This document shows positions 36,126 through 45,664 of a stretch of DNA of 64,000 nucleotides, piece by piece. Position numbers and translations under genes: made by a program. Where the stretch lies: NCBI GenBank assembly GCA_030272585.1, contig BSYQ01000002.1:7068001-7132000 (forward strand). The letters are read 5' to 3'. Every line of letters begins with the position of its first letter. The first letter of the stretch is position 1. The stretch comes from Bryopsis sp. KO-2023 (lineage: Eukaryota; Chlorophyta; Ulvophyceae; Bryopsidales; Bryopsidaceae). A model generated the notes under the pieces. It had not been told where the DNA came from and made no database searches. It saw only the letters and a program-made list of their open reading frames with translations.

Positions 36126-36178
36126 AAAACGCACGGGAAAGGCCCAAGGTGACGGGGTTCGACTCCCCTTTGCGTTTT
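36126..36178 (+). ncRNA. mini tRNA-like structure 2
   Basis: A 53-nt unit with a perfect 8-bp acceptor (AAAACGCA with TGCGTTTT), a GGG-AAAGG-CCC hairpin in the D-arm position, and the T-arm GGGGTTCGACTCCCC. No anticodon arm. The size and shape resemble small tRNA-like RNAs such as mascRNA. It lies 100 bp after structure 1 in the same orientation inside the CACTA element. Confidence 0.6.
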
Positions 36179-38107
36179 GCTTTGGTGGGAGGGCTTATAG
36201 TATCTTCTTGCAGGAAAGATTGACATTCTGTTTCAAGGAGCGTGTAAAATAGGAAGCACGCTCGAACTTTTTTTTTCTTTCTGAGGTGGCTAGTGTGCCT
36301 TGGGGAAGGTCTGCTAGGGCCTTGTAACTAGGCGACGGTTATCGTGGGGAGGACGTTCGTGGACGACGGCTTCCTCACTGGTTTCACAGGTGAACAGGTA
36401 GAATATCGTGCACCGAATTCTTCATTATCCTTTAACTGAAGGAGATTACGCTAACGAAGCTCTCATGTTGTGCATCCCGTCTCTTCCATTTGCTTGTCGC
36501 AGGACACCAGCGCAACCCCTGCTGGGAGCGCAACCTCGGGTGCGGCGAGGAGGTTCGACCTGGGAGTGGAGTGCCACCTGGGAGTGCGACCTGAGCGACC
36601 TAAGAGTGCGACGCTCGTCTTGACAAGGTTAGGTTAAATGCCGGCGCATGTAAGCAAAAGGGTTACAAGTATGTCTCAGCTTCTTTCTTAGAGTTGGAGC
36701 CGTTTTCCTTTTTTTCTTCCTGCCCCAAGGGCGGATCTAGATGGCGAGCGCATGTGCGAGTGTTTATGTGTGAGTGTTTTTTTTTTCATCACTGTACCGC
36801 AGGGGTGGTGGTAGTGGTGACACGTTGAGGTAGAGTAAATACTGCGAACGCACCCCTTTGCCTCCATAATCATAGATCCACCGGTGCAAACAATACCCCA
36901 ACCAGCCACCAGTTGGTGGTTGACCAAGGGAATGGCATAGGTGCCTCAAACTTGGCTGTTTTAGTGAGGGGTGCAGTCCAAGCTTTCAGGGGTCTTCATA
37001 GTTTCTTTCTTGGGAAATGTTTTACCATTTCTGAAGTAGAATGTTTTTTGGTTTTTTTTTTCTCTCCAAAGCCAACATCTTGTTTATTGAAATGCAGTTC
37101 AAAAGCAGTCATCAAAGGGGAGTCGTTTTTTTCGATGGTGATGGAATCTGTCTTGTGGCCGTGTTTGGGAGATGGTCACATCGAATGTATGATGTTGAAA
37201 CTCATTTCCCCAAGATAAAGGTGAAATTTGATCTGCACGCCATTGTTTCCGGGGTGGGCAGTTTGCATGGAGGTTGGTGGCACAGTTCGAGGTAGGATTT
37301 CTGATGCTCGACTTCCTTGCCTCGTGTTTTTGGAGTGCTGAACGTACAGCCTGTCTTCCATGTGAAAGTTGAAAGGATAAATTTAATTCTGTCAACCAAT
37401 GAACACCACGAGGGGGTGGTAGAATGTGTTCTCGCTGTGGAGCATCCAATATGCACAGTCTACATTGGCTCGGTAGATGGGTTTGTTTTCAGATTCCAGC
37501 TTAATGCATTGGATGGAAACCTCAATGATGGATCGGGTGCTCCGCTGAGAGCTGAAAGTTAGGCAGGTAACTCTGCATTCTCTGTAACTCTTGGCCATCT
37601 ATTTTTTGAAACAACCGTACGGTCTGGAAGCTTAGCATTGAGAAATCTTACGTGCTCGAGAGCCCTCTGCAGGTATTAGCTCACTGCAGGCTATTCCAAT
37701 TGCTGCGAACCCAATGGAAGTGAACAAGCATCATCGCATTGCCAAGGGGTCATGGAGAGCTGAATTAGGACAAATCAGAGGGCCTCTCTTTTAGATAGCA
37801 GGTTGATGAAAAAGGGGTCATGCAAGAGGGATGTTTTCTAGGGTGCCTTACATCTCAGGGGCTAGAACAACAGATCCAGGATGAGACTGAAGGAAGAGAG
37901 AATAGTTGGAAGGGACAAATTACAAGTCAATGATGTAACAATCAAAATTGAGGCTAATTGGAATATAGCTCAGTTCGAGCCTGGGCTAGTCTCCACTACA
38001 AAGTATATATATGGAGTGAAACAAACAGGGCTTAAATGCTGTGAAACAAAGAGAACACTGTGATGACCCCCGGAATCATGGCAGAAATTCTGAGCACGTT
38101 TTATAAA

Positions 38108-38256
38108 ACGTTGTGAAATGATCCGATAACACTGTGACCAAAAAACGCTGTGGAGTGATACGATAACGCTGTGACAGAAAAACGCTGTGGAATGATCCGA
38201 TAACGCCGTGACAAATAAACGCTGTGAAGTGATCCGATAACGCTGTGACAAAAATT
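38108..38256 (+). repeat. CACTA subterminal tandem repeat
   Basis: Four imperfect copies of a 37-38 bp unit containing AACGCTGTGGARTGATCCGA and AACGCTGTGAC. The core ACGCTGTGA is also part of the terminal inverted repeat, as expected for transposase-binding subterminal repeats. Confidence 0.8.
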
Positions 38257-38296
38257 CTTGTTCTCCGATTTGACGTCTTTTTTATTTGCATCGATT

Positions 38297-38363
38297 CACA
38301 TCGTGCTCACTGCGCTCTACAACGTTTTGTAAATACGTTGTAGAGAGCAGTGAGCACGATGTG
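38297..38363. repeat. long hairpin near the right CACTA end
   Basis: Two 28-nt arms (38297-38324 and 38336-38363) are complementary with a single mismatch around an 11-nt loop. The arms begin CACATCGTGCTCACTGC. The hairpin lies between the subterminal repeats and the right TIR. Confidence 0.9.
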
Positions 38364-38673
38364 AAGCGCAATCAATACGCTGTGTGAATTCACAGCGTAT
38401 TAGGGGTCAAATCCTATAGTGACGATTCGCAGGACGGCGAAACGTACTGCTGGTAAGAATGTCACTCCGCTGCGCAAAGATGGAGTCTGGGTAGTCGAGA
38501 GCTGTAGAGATCTTTTTTCCCCTCGACTTGGAATCTGATGGTGGCGATACTTTGAAGTCCCACAGCGATCCAGAACGTGTACCAACCTAAAATATTACAA
38601 GTACGCAATTCGCTCGGAAGATCTCCCAGAGTCTTTACACAAGAGGGTGCTGGAACTGTTCAAGAAAGAATGA

Positions 38674-39282
38674 ATGACGAACTGGGTTCATTGCCTCGTT
38701 TATTGAGACTTTGGGAGCCTACCTGTTCCCCCAGTGAGTGAGTAAATGATTACATCGTTGCTTCAGGCGCCTCTGTCGCAACATATAGACAAGAAACCAT
38801 GAAGAAACACCCCATGTTAGGAATGTGTGAAACCCACTTGAAAATTGAGAAAAAAACGTTCCCAGCAGAAACCTACATGTTCCTAACTGGTGTATATCCC
38901 CCCCTCCCCATGCGCACGTTTTGTTTTTTCCTGTGTCCCCTCGCAAATGGGCAAAAAAGAGAAATCTATAGTGCAATAAAGAGCGAAAACGAACGCCACC
39001 CTCTTTATGCGTTCATGGATGTGAGTTTACCTCCACAGAAGAAAATGAAAAGCTAAAATCCAAGAGAAAACAAAAAAGGGAACTGAAAAAAAAGCTGATT
39101 TTGTGAACCACACCACGATCAACCCTTCTTCTCTCTTTCTGTGTCCCGAAACGCCTCATTTCAACGAACGCGTCGACGTACGCGACAAAAACTAAAGCAG
39201 AATGCGTGAGCAAGTCAAATTCGGCAGCCCAAGCCTCCCCTAAAAAAACTGCTTGTCTTTTTGGGGGATGATCTCTTTCTGC
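38674..39282. other. spacer without recognised genes
   Basis: I see nothing gene-like here. Part may be the 3' flank of the ZIP exon on the minus strand. Confidence 0.4.
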
Positions 39283-39558
39283 CTAAGCAGTGAACATAAG
39301 CAGACTGGCCCCCATCACGGCCATACCAACGAAGCAAAACTTCGTGACATATTTGTCTACCGGGTCGAAACGAAGGGCTGTGGGGATGAGCTCGCTCACG
39401 GCAATGTACACCATCATTCCCGCCACGATAGCGAACAGAATCGCGTACGCGACCTCCCCCATATTGGCGAGAACAAGCCAGCCAAACAAACCCCCGATCG
39501 GCTCGGAAACCTCCGAACCCTCGACAGGAAGTGCTCGAGACACAAACATCAACGCCAT
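39283..39558 (-). CDS. ZIP-family metal transporter, C-terminal exon
   Basis: About 90 residues on the minus strand, stop included. They match the last transmembrane segments of ZIP/ZupT-type zinc transporters: VSEPIGGLFGWLVL (with the SEPxG motif), MVYIAVSELIPTAL with the helix V-type ExxP motif, and a final hydrophobic helix FCFVGMAVMGASLLMF. Family members move zinc or iron into the cytosol across membranes. Upstream exons on the minus strand beyond 39560 could not be identified, so the gene is partial as annotated. It is divergent from F-box gene 2. Confidence 0.75.
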   Translation of the reverse strand: MALMFVSRALPVEGSEVSEPIGGLFGWLVLANMGEVAYAILFAIVAGMMVYIAVSELIPTALRFDPVDKYVTKFCFVGMAVMGASLLMFTA

Positions 39559-40149
39559 GTGCTGCTCATCCCCTCTCTAAAAGGGCTTTCTCGTTTTCGT
39601 TGCCCTCACCCCGACGCACCTCCACACTGAAGCGCTCGTTCAATGCGCTTACTTTCGGAAGCCAAGGCCTCTTCGGGGAATCCTTTCAATTTTGCGATCG
39701 TGCCTTTCAAAAAGGAGCGGCGTCTGGTTTGTTTTAAAAGGTTCGACCGCACCCCTCCCCCACTGAACGACCGAGGGATCGAACGTCGACACAGCATCGT
39801 ACCAAGAACTCCACGCCCAGCCGCAACTCAACTGGACCCTGATTTTTTCGTTTCACACTTGGAATTTTCATACATTGTCACGCTTTTCGGAACCCGACCA
39901 GAACACACGTGGGAAAAATGGTACAGTGCATGGAAATCTGCGTCATACCTTGCAGCTACCGCGCACACGCTGCGCTCCAAGTCAAGCCTCTCTAAGCGTC
40001 AAACGCTTCTGCGCCAGGACTAACAGCTCGCCCACTTCCTGGTTATCGCATACTTTTTTCGATCGACTTCCGAGCGGCTCTTTGTTCCGCATTCGAAATC
40101 CGCATTTCCGGCAGCACTTGTTCCTGAGCTTGCCTTCTTCATAGAAGAC

Positions 40150-40560
40150 GGTTCACCGAGTGTGAGGGCGCTGAGTGAAACTGCAGGTTTGTTCTCTATA
40201 CCTCGACGTCTCGGGAGGGTCTTCGGGACAGTTGGTTTTTTTTGGCCCCTACTGACGCCTTGCTCGTGATTTTTTTTTTCACAATTTGGGTGTCGGGGTG
40301 ATCTTTTTTCTCGTTTGCTGGTGCTAGGTTACCACACAGCTTTTTTTCCGCTTGGAAATACTTCAGCGCTCGTGAAGGTAACGAGCGCTGAAACGAAAAC
40401 CTCGTTTGTAAGAGCCTCGTTTTTTGGAGCGCAGAGTGGTTCCTCCCGCAAGATATTATCGATTCATTGATCAAGCGTTTTTTTTAGAATTGAAGGGAGA
40501 CCAACCCACCCAAGTCCATCAACACGAGCAGTCTTTTCCCTTGGAGTTTGGAAACATATC
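40150..40560 (+). promoter_or_regulatory. leader region shared by F-box/WD40 genes, gene 2 copy
   Basis: GTTCACCGAGTGTGAGGGCG, CTCGACGTCTCGGGAGGGTC and CGCAGAGTGGTTCCTCCCGC match 28550-28870 and 50480-50570. This fixes the duplicated unit as promoter plus coding region rather than a retrocopy. Confidence 0.55.
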
Positions 40561-40756
40561 ACAGAAGGTAGGACCTGAGCGAATCTTCCAGCAGACCACC
40601 AGCAGTGGTGTGTTCTGTTTTTCTCTCTGTTTTTGTTTCTCCCGTAATTTTGCTCGTTGATCGCTTCTTTTTAACCATGTGCTAGTGGCCTTGGTTTTCG
40701 TGCACACTTTTCGCGCCATTGAGGGAGTGTTGCGATCGTCAGGGTTCGGGAAAAGG

Positions 40757-41854
40757 ATGAGTGATTGCGTAAGCCTCGAGTGGGTCCTACCAAGAGATAT
40801 CCTCGGTCAAATTCTTGGGATCTTGCGCCCCAAATCGATCGCTGCCTGCACCTGTGTGGCGAAGGAATGGATGGACGTCGTGTTGAACGAACCAACATTA
40901 AACAAAATGATGAAGCTGGAGCGGGTATGGAGATCCGCAGAAATACCACCAACGCATTATAAGGAAACATTTTCAACATTTGATTGGGCGAAACGTGGAG
41001 AAAAGGTTGCCTTGGGGGGTCTGCAGGGTATATTGATGTTGAGTCTGGAGACTGGTGAGGTTTTGTGGAGGTCAGAAAAAGAAGCGGCAATAACTATTTC
41101 GGTTTGTTTTTTCAATGATATGCTCGCATCGGGAAGTGGTGATGACCATGTCTGCGGATGGGAGCCTACCACTGGGGAAAAGCTTTTTCGCATGCCTGTT
41201 GTTCCTGGTGGCGTTGGCAAAATAGCTGATCTTGGAGACTACTTCGCCATTGGGGGCCGACATGGTGAGCTGGGAACTTGGGAGAAGGCGAATTTGACCC
41301 AATGTGGAGTTTTGGAAGGTCACGAATCGAGAATCCATACCCTTGTCTCCACGAACGAGGGAAAGATGTTGGTTAGTGGTTCGGAGGATCACACTATCAG
41401 AGTGTGGGATGTTTTGAGCAGCGCATGTGTGAATATCATCGCAACGAGGTCCAGTTGTTTAGATGTGTCCTCGAATGTGATCGCATCGGGATATTCCGAT
41501 GGTTTGATTCGTATGTGGGGTTTGAACACCGGAGAGCGCTTGTGCCCCTGGAGGGAAGAAAATATAATATGGAGTCTTAGCTTCGATGGTACTCGGTTGG
41601 TCACTTACAGCGAGGATTACTGCATCAAAATTTGGAATGTCTTTGAGAAAAAGTGCATTCGTACTTTCAAGATGAATGATGAAGATTGTTTCGTCAGAGG
41701 TGTTTGGATCAATGGGCACAGTTTGGTAGCAATTTCAGACGAGGGGGAGATCCTATTGTGGGATTGCTCCAGTGCCCTCGAATCGAGGACCTGGGTGAGG
41801 AGAGAGTGGAATAGGAGTTCCAGACAAGGGGAGAGGTTTTCCGAGAGGTTTTAA
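40757..41854 (+). CDS. F-box/WD40 repeat protein 2
   Basis: An intronless frame of about 365 residues begins at MSDCVSLEW (40757), the family start. An upstream in-frame extension exists but lacks support from paralogs. The F-box is near residues 8-45 (LPRDILGQILGILRPKSIAA). WD blades follow, with ends such as CGWEPTTGEKL, TWEKANL, VSGSEDHTIRVWDVLSSAC, IRMWGLNTGERL, YCIKIWNVFEKKC and LLWDCSS. It is the most divergent of the four members. By family it should be a SKP1-binding substrate receptor. The C-terminal tail after the last blade is basic (RTWVRREWNRSSRQGER), unlike the other members. Confidence 0.85.
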   Translation: MSDCVSLEWVLPRDILGQILGILRPKSIAACTCVAKEWMDVVLNEPTLNKMMKLERVWRSAEIPPTHYKETFSTFDWAKRGEKVALGGLQGILMLSLETGEVLWRSEKEAAITISVCFFNDMLASGSGDDHVCGWEPTTGEKLFRMPVVPGGVGKIADLGDYFAIGGRHGELGTWEKANLTQCGVLEGHESRIHTLVSTNEGKMLVSGSEDHTIRVWDVLSSACVNIIATRSSCLDVSSNVIASGYSDGLIRMWGLNTGERLCPWREENIIWSLSFDGTRLVTYSEDYCIKIWNVFEKKCIRTFKMNDEDCFVRGVWINGHSLVAISDEGEILLWDCSSALESRTWVRREWNRSSRQGERFSERF

Positions 41855-42144
41855 TATAATTACATATATCTGTAGTGAAAGTTGAAGAGCTGATAGGCTA
41901 TACAATAATAATCTAATTGCGAACCTCTGGAAAGTGGGAGAAAAAACTGTTCGTTGGCAGGATATATCCTATATATGGAGTGGGAAACAAAACGAGCGTG
42001 AAATGAGTGTGTGCAACAGAGCTAACTGCAGTGAACATCACCTGGCCAGGCCCCCCCTGAGTTGTGGGATCAAATCAAAAAATAAATCAAGACAATTCCT
42101 TGGCCCTCAGTCGCAACCATAAAATAATTCCATGCAATTTTGAT

Positions 42145-42717
42145 TCAATAACAGTATCGTTGAGGGAGATGTCGTTTCTTCTGCAAAGCTCGCTGGGGTC
42201 TCTTTTCTTTCCGAAAAGGAGAGATGGTTTGGTCCATCAAAACCACAGAAAGAATAAATACGATAAGAAATATACATGTAGTGACTGCGATCGATAGGGA
42301 CGGAGGCGACCACGAAAAAAGATCTAAATGCTTCCACCTGTGAAATTCACAGTCGCCAACGATTTTTATCGACAGCTGAGGATTCCGTCCTAAACAGTCG
42401 GAAAGAACGTTTGGGGTGAAAACCTCGTGGAGACCTCGCCACCGGAACTCCAGAGACGCCAATTCGTCGCGGTCGAAAAGCATCTGAAGTACGCCGCAGG
42501 CACCAAGTTCTTTCTCTTCAAAGTAAGCGCGAGTGACTACGAGGATCTTTTTTCTACTTTCTTCAGGGTAAGGATAGCTGAAAACGAGAGACTGCTTTTT
42601 TTGAGTGGAGCCGCTTGTATTTCTTACGCTCTTGTGTGGAAGTGAACGGGTGTCGCGGTTTCCATATTTCAATCTGTGGCCCTCCCTTTTCAACAAAGAG
42701 GTAGTTTCAAGGGGCAT
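42145..42717 (-). CDS. hypothetical 190-residue protein with one membrane segment
   Basis: The minus-strand frame encodes a protein with a basic N-terminus, a middle region (LQMLFDRDELASLEFRWRG) and one clear hydrophobic segment near residue 145 (IAVTTCIFLIVFILSVVL), then a basic tail. I do not recognise it. The plus strand over 42330-42570 also reads well (KFTVANDFYRQL; HLKYAAGTKFFLFKV), so the true coding strand is uncertain. Confidence 0.3.
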   Translation of the reverse strand: MPLETTSLLKREGHRLKYGNRDTRSLPHKSVRNTSGSTQKKQSLVFSYPYPEESRKKILVVTRAYFEEKELGACGVLQMLFDRDELASLEFRWRGLHEVFTPNVLSDCLGRNPQLSIKIVGDCEFHRWKHLDLFSWSPPSLSIAVTTCIFLIVFILSVVLMDQTISPFRKEKRPQRALQKKRHLPQRYCY

Positions 42718-42979
42718 CAGTCAGGCGGTCGCTTCACTTTCTTCGTCGCCCGCTTCTTTTTCTTTCCCAGGAACGTTGTTCGACACTGTGTTTTTGGTGC
42801 TACCGTTCGCGGCAGGTGTGTCCGACCTATTTTTCCGCCAAAAAACCCGAAGCTCGATCGGAACTGGTCGTGCACGTGTGATGTTTGTTTTTATGACCGC
42901 TTAACATGAATGCATTTTGAAAAAAAAAAAAAAAGATAGAATAAACGGGGTTGGGTAAACCTCGTACTTGTTTTCGAGC

Positions 42980-43090
42980 ACAAGGTTTATTATTGTGTAC
43001 GAGGTTGTTTTATTTGTGTACGAGGTTTATTGTTGTGTACGAGGTTGTTTTATTTGTGTACGAGGTTTATTGTAGTGTACGAGGTTTTTC
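42980..43090 (+). repeat. tandem GTGTACGAGGT repeat
   Basis: GTGTACGAGGTTGTTTTATT and GTGTACGAGGTTTATTGT alternate for about 2.7 periods of roughly 40 bp, just upstream of the gypsy-related region. Confidence 0.75.
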
Positions 43091-43589
43091 CGTGATAGTG
43101 AATTAGGTTTTCGGTGACAGTGAATTAGGTTTTTGATCTGGGAGTTTCGCCTCTTAAGGCGGCAGCGTTGGTTTCGGAGCAGGCTGGCTCCCCAGTTTTC
43201 TTCTTTTCGTGTTGTGTCTTTTGATTTCCCATATCTTTGGTTTCGGAGTTCGTTTAAGGGAGACCTCACGCATATATTTTTGTTCTAGAGCACTCCAGGC
43301 TCGCCATTGATCTGTTTCGTGGTGCTTGCTTTGGGTATAGCGCGACGATTTAAAAAAAAGCTTTCGCTGTGGGAGCAGTGGTACTTTTTGTCGGTCGCAT
43401 TGGACTCCAAAAGGAGTTCGTGGCGTTGTAGAGCGAACAGGTAACGATATGTTGTAGAGATGCCCTGTAGCGATTGAATGGGTTGCAGCGCGAAGTGAGT
43501 TGCAGGGTTTGAGTAAAATTTGTGGTCGTATCTGTTTTTAGCTTTCAGTATCAGCGATCTCGTTTTGCTGTTCGAATTTTTCGACAGTT

Positions 43590-43937
43590 CGACATTTTTT
43601 CGACAGTGTTTGGTAGTTCGCCATTTTTTAGACAGTACTTGGCAGGTCGCCATTTTTCGACCGTGCTTGGCAGTTCGCCATTTTCGACAGGGTTTGGCAG
43701 TTCGCCATTTTCGACAGGGTTTGGCAGTTCGCCATTTTCAACAGGGTTTGGCAGTTCGCCATTTTCGACAGGGTTTGGCAGTTCGCCATTTTCGACAGGG
43801 TTTGGCAGTTCGCCATTTTTTCAACAGTGTTTGGCAGTTCGCCATTTTCGACAGTGTTTTGGCAGTTCGCCATTTTCGACAGTGTTGGCAGTTCGCCATT
43901 TTCGATAGTGTTTGGAAGTTCGACATTTTCGACAGTA
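43590..43937 (+). repeat. 27-bp minisatellite, about 12 copies
   Basis: The unit GACAGGGTTTGGCAGTTCGC followed by CATTTTC is repeated with few changes. Since 27 is a multiple of three, both strands stay open: FRQGLAVRH on the plus strand and KMANCQTLS on the minus. No evidence favours translation. Confidence 0.9.
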
Positions 43938-44172
43938 TTTTCTAGGTGGTAAGTATTTTGCAAGTGTTTTGTAGTTTGGTTTCGTGCGACGCAGTCTTCT
44001 GTGCGCAAGGGTTAAGTCAATACGGCGTCCGTTGATGACCTTGCCAAATATTGGGAAGGTTATAGCGAAGATTTTTTCCAGGGTAACCCGACTTTGAGAC
44101 GTTGCAGCGTCGGTTTCGGAGCAGGCTGGCTCCCCAGTTTTCTTCTTTTCGTTTATAAGCGAGATCCAGATT

Positions 44173-45285
44173 ATGGATGTTTGGTTAGATCAACCGTTTA
44201 TTACATGGATGTTTCACCATTTTTTTGATCCTTCTTCGTCGAACTCTGTTCGTCGTCGGATTCGAGCTCGGGCATTGCGATATTCAGTGATTGCGGGTCA
44301 TCTTTTTCGTCGCGATAAGCTCGTTCCCCCCCCTTCTCTCCGACCAAGTTTGCTTTTCGCCGCCCATGATCTTCGATGTCATTTTGGAGTACGCCGGACG
44401 TTGGCTCATTTGAGGCAACATTTTACGTGGAGGAGTATGGACAGGGAGGTGCAGTTGTATTGCTCTTCTTGTGACGTTTGTCAACGTTGTCGCCCCGCCC
44501 CCTTGGCCCCTGCCCGTTATATCTTCGACTATGTTCCTTGTGCCGGGTGGAAACTGGCATGCGATCTAGCTGTTTTGCCTGGAGACGCCTTTGGTGCCCG
44601 TTATATTTTGGTCGTGATCGACCTTTTCAGTAAGTGGCTCTATGTCATGCCATTACGTTCCCGAGCTTCGTTGGAGGTAGCTCGTGCGTTTACCCCGGTC
44701 CTGCAGGTGTTTCCCAGGGTCCGGGAAGTATTATCGGATAATGGATCCGAATTTATGTCCCATTTTTCGGACCTTTTGGCGTCTCGGAACATTGTTCACA
44801 GGCATTCCAGGGTATATCATCCTCAGTCGAATGGATCAGCGGAGAGGGCGGTGCAGACAGTGAAAAATGCGTTGAGAAGGCTTACAACGCAATATGTTAC
44901 GGTGCCTTGGAGTTTATTGCTTCCTCGAATTCCCCCGATTTATAATTCGGGACCCCACTCGGATCTGGGCGTTTCTCCGTTACAAATCATCGCTGCTGGC
45001 GGTGGGTTGGATAATTTGGTACGTCGTCGGCGTTTGGAAGCTCATTGTCGAAGATCGGATCGTATGCAACGGCGCACTCGAGAATTGGGTTCAGTGTCGG
45101 CAATCTCGGTCGGAAGTTGGGTATTAGTTCTGCGGTATTACCCGCGTATCACTTGGCCGGAAGTTTCGGGGCCCTTTCAAGTCGTTCGGATTCCAAACGA
45201 TGGGTGTGGTGTTTGGATTAATAAGAGTGATCGTGTTGAATATGTTGCAATGGATTCGTTGGCGTTATATCATGTTCGGGCTTGA
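44173..45285 (+). CDS. Ty3/gypsy integrase fragment
   Basis: About 370 codons are open. Residues 55-115 hold an HHCC zinc domain (HDLRCHFGVRRTLAHLRQHF and CSSCDVCQRC). The catalytic core follows, with the first Asp near ACDLAVLP, the second in LSDNGSEF, and the Glu in YHPQSNGSAERAVQ. The C-terminal part (GSWVLVLRYYPRITW...GPFQVV) matches the small SH3-like fold of gypsy integrases. The catalytic triad looks intact, but the rest of pol is missing, so this is a fragment or a domesticated piece. It ends 170 bp before the start of F-box gene 3 on the same strand. Confidence 0.85.
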   Translation: MDVWLDQPFITWMFHHFFDPSSSNSVRRRIRARALRYSVIAGHLFRRDKLVPPPSLRPSLLFAAHDLRCHFGVRRTLAHLRQHFTWRSMDREVQLYCSSCDVCQRCRPAPLAPARYIFDYVPCAGWKLACDLAVLPGDAFGARYILVVIDLFSKWLYVMPLRSRASLEVARAFTPVLQVFPRVREVLSDNGSEFMSHFSDLLASRNIVHRHSRVYHPQSNGSAERAVQTVKNALRRLTTQYVTVPWSLLLPRIPPIYNSGPHSDLGVSPLQIIAAGGGLDNLVRRRRLEAHCRRSDRMQRRTRELGSVSAISVGSWVLVLRYYPRITWPEVSGPFQVVRIPNDGCGVWINKSDRVEYVAMDSLALYHVRA

Positions 45286-45664
45286 TTTGATGGTTGTTCT
45301 TTTTTCCAGTTGGTTTGGAACTTTGGTGACGTCGGTGTCGATTATTGTACTTTTCGACACTTTTTGTAAGGTTTTAATTTTGACCTTTACACACGTCACG
45401 TGGGAACAGAGGGACGGCCTGGCTGCTGGTGTTTTCTCAGTGGTGGCTTTGCAGAAATGAGCGATTACGTGAGGGTTGAGTGGGAGCTGCCGAGTGGACT
45501 TCTTGGTAAAATTTTCGAAGGGTTTTCCCCAAGGACACTGGCCAGGTGCTCCTGTGTTGCTACGGCTTGGAACGATGCCACCAAGGAAGATCGTTTCGAC
45601 AGAAAAGTCTGCCTAGAGAGAGCCTGGCGATGTGGCACCGTTATGCCGAGGTGTATCGAGTTTG

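Larger units (their letters stand above)
35881..38421. mobile_element. non-autonomous CACTA (EnSpm-like) element
   Basis: Perfect 33-bp terminal inverted repeats start with CACTATAGGATTTGACCCCT (35881-35913 and 38389-38421). A 3-bp target duplication, ACG, stands at 35878-35880 and 38422-38424. Both the CACTA terminus and the 3-bp duplication are hallmarks of the superfamily. Subterminal AACGCTGTG repeats lie at 38108-38256. The 2541-bp interior encodes no transposase; it holds two mini tRNA-like structures, a 28-bp-arm hairpin, and open frames near 36900-37560 of unknown origin. Confidence 0.88.
35834..38673 (+). pseudogene. unknown gene exon interrupted by a CACTA element
   Basis: If the element at 35881-38421 and one copy of its ACG duplication are ignored, the frames at 35834-35880 and 38425-38535 become one continuous coding run (KPSGFRSPVQ to the left; KRTAGKNVTPLRKDGVWVVE to the right). 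It then meets a single TGA at 38536-38538. Beyond it the same frame stays open to 38671 (KYYKYAIRSEDLPESLHK) and ends in TGA. I do not recognise the family. Continuity of frame on both sides is the evidence that this was coding; the internal TGA may be a later lesion or lie in an intron. Confidence 0.45.
43162..45285 (+). mobile_element. Ty3/gypsy-like retroelement remnant
   Basis: A 49-bp direct repeat (43162-43210 and 44104-44152, one mismatch; GGTTTCGGAGCAGGCTGGCT inside) brackets a minisatellite and lies directly before an integrase frame. Protease, reverse transcriptase and RNase H are missing. The direct repeat may be part of an LTR or an internal duplication; full LTRs were not delimited. 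Confidence 0.6.

Noticed and set aside
37041-37562. Open frames inside the CACTA element as a transposase or WD40 gene
   Set aside because: No CACTA transposase motifs are visible and the WD-like hint is too weak. The interior is left unassigned.
43628-44008. Minus-strand repeat protein (KMANCQTLS)n
   Set aside because: The frame is a by-product of a 27-bp minisatellite whose length is a multiple of three; the opposite strand is equally open.
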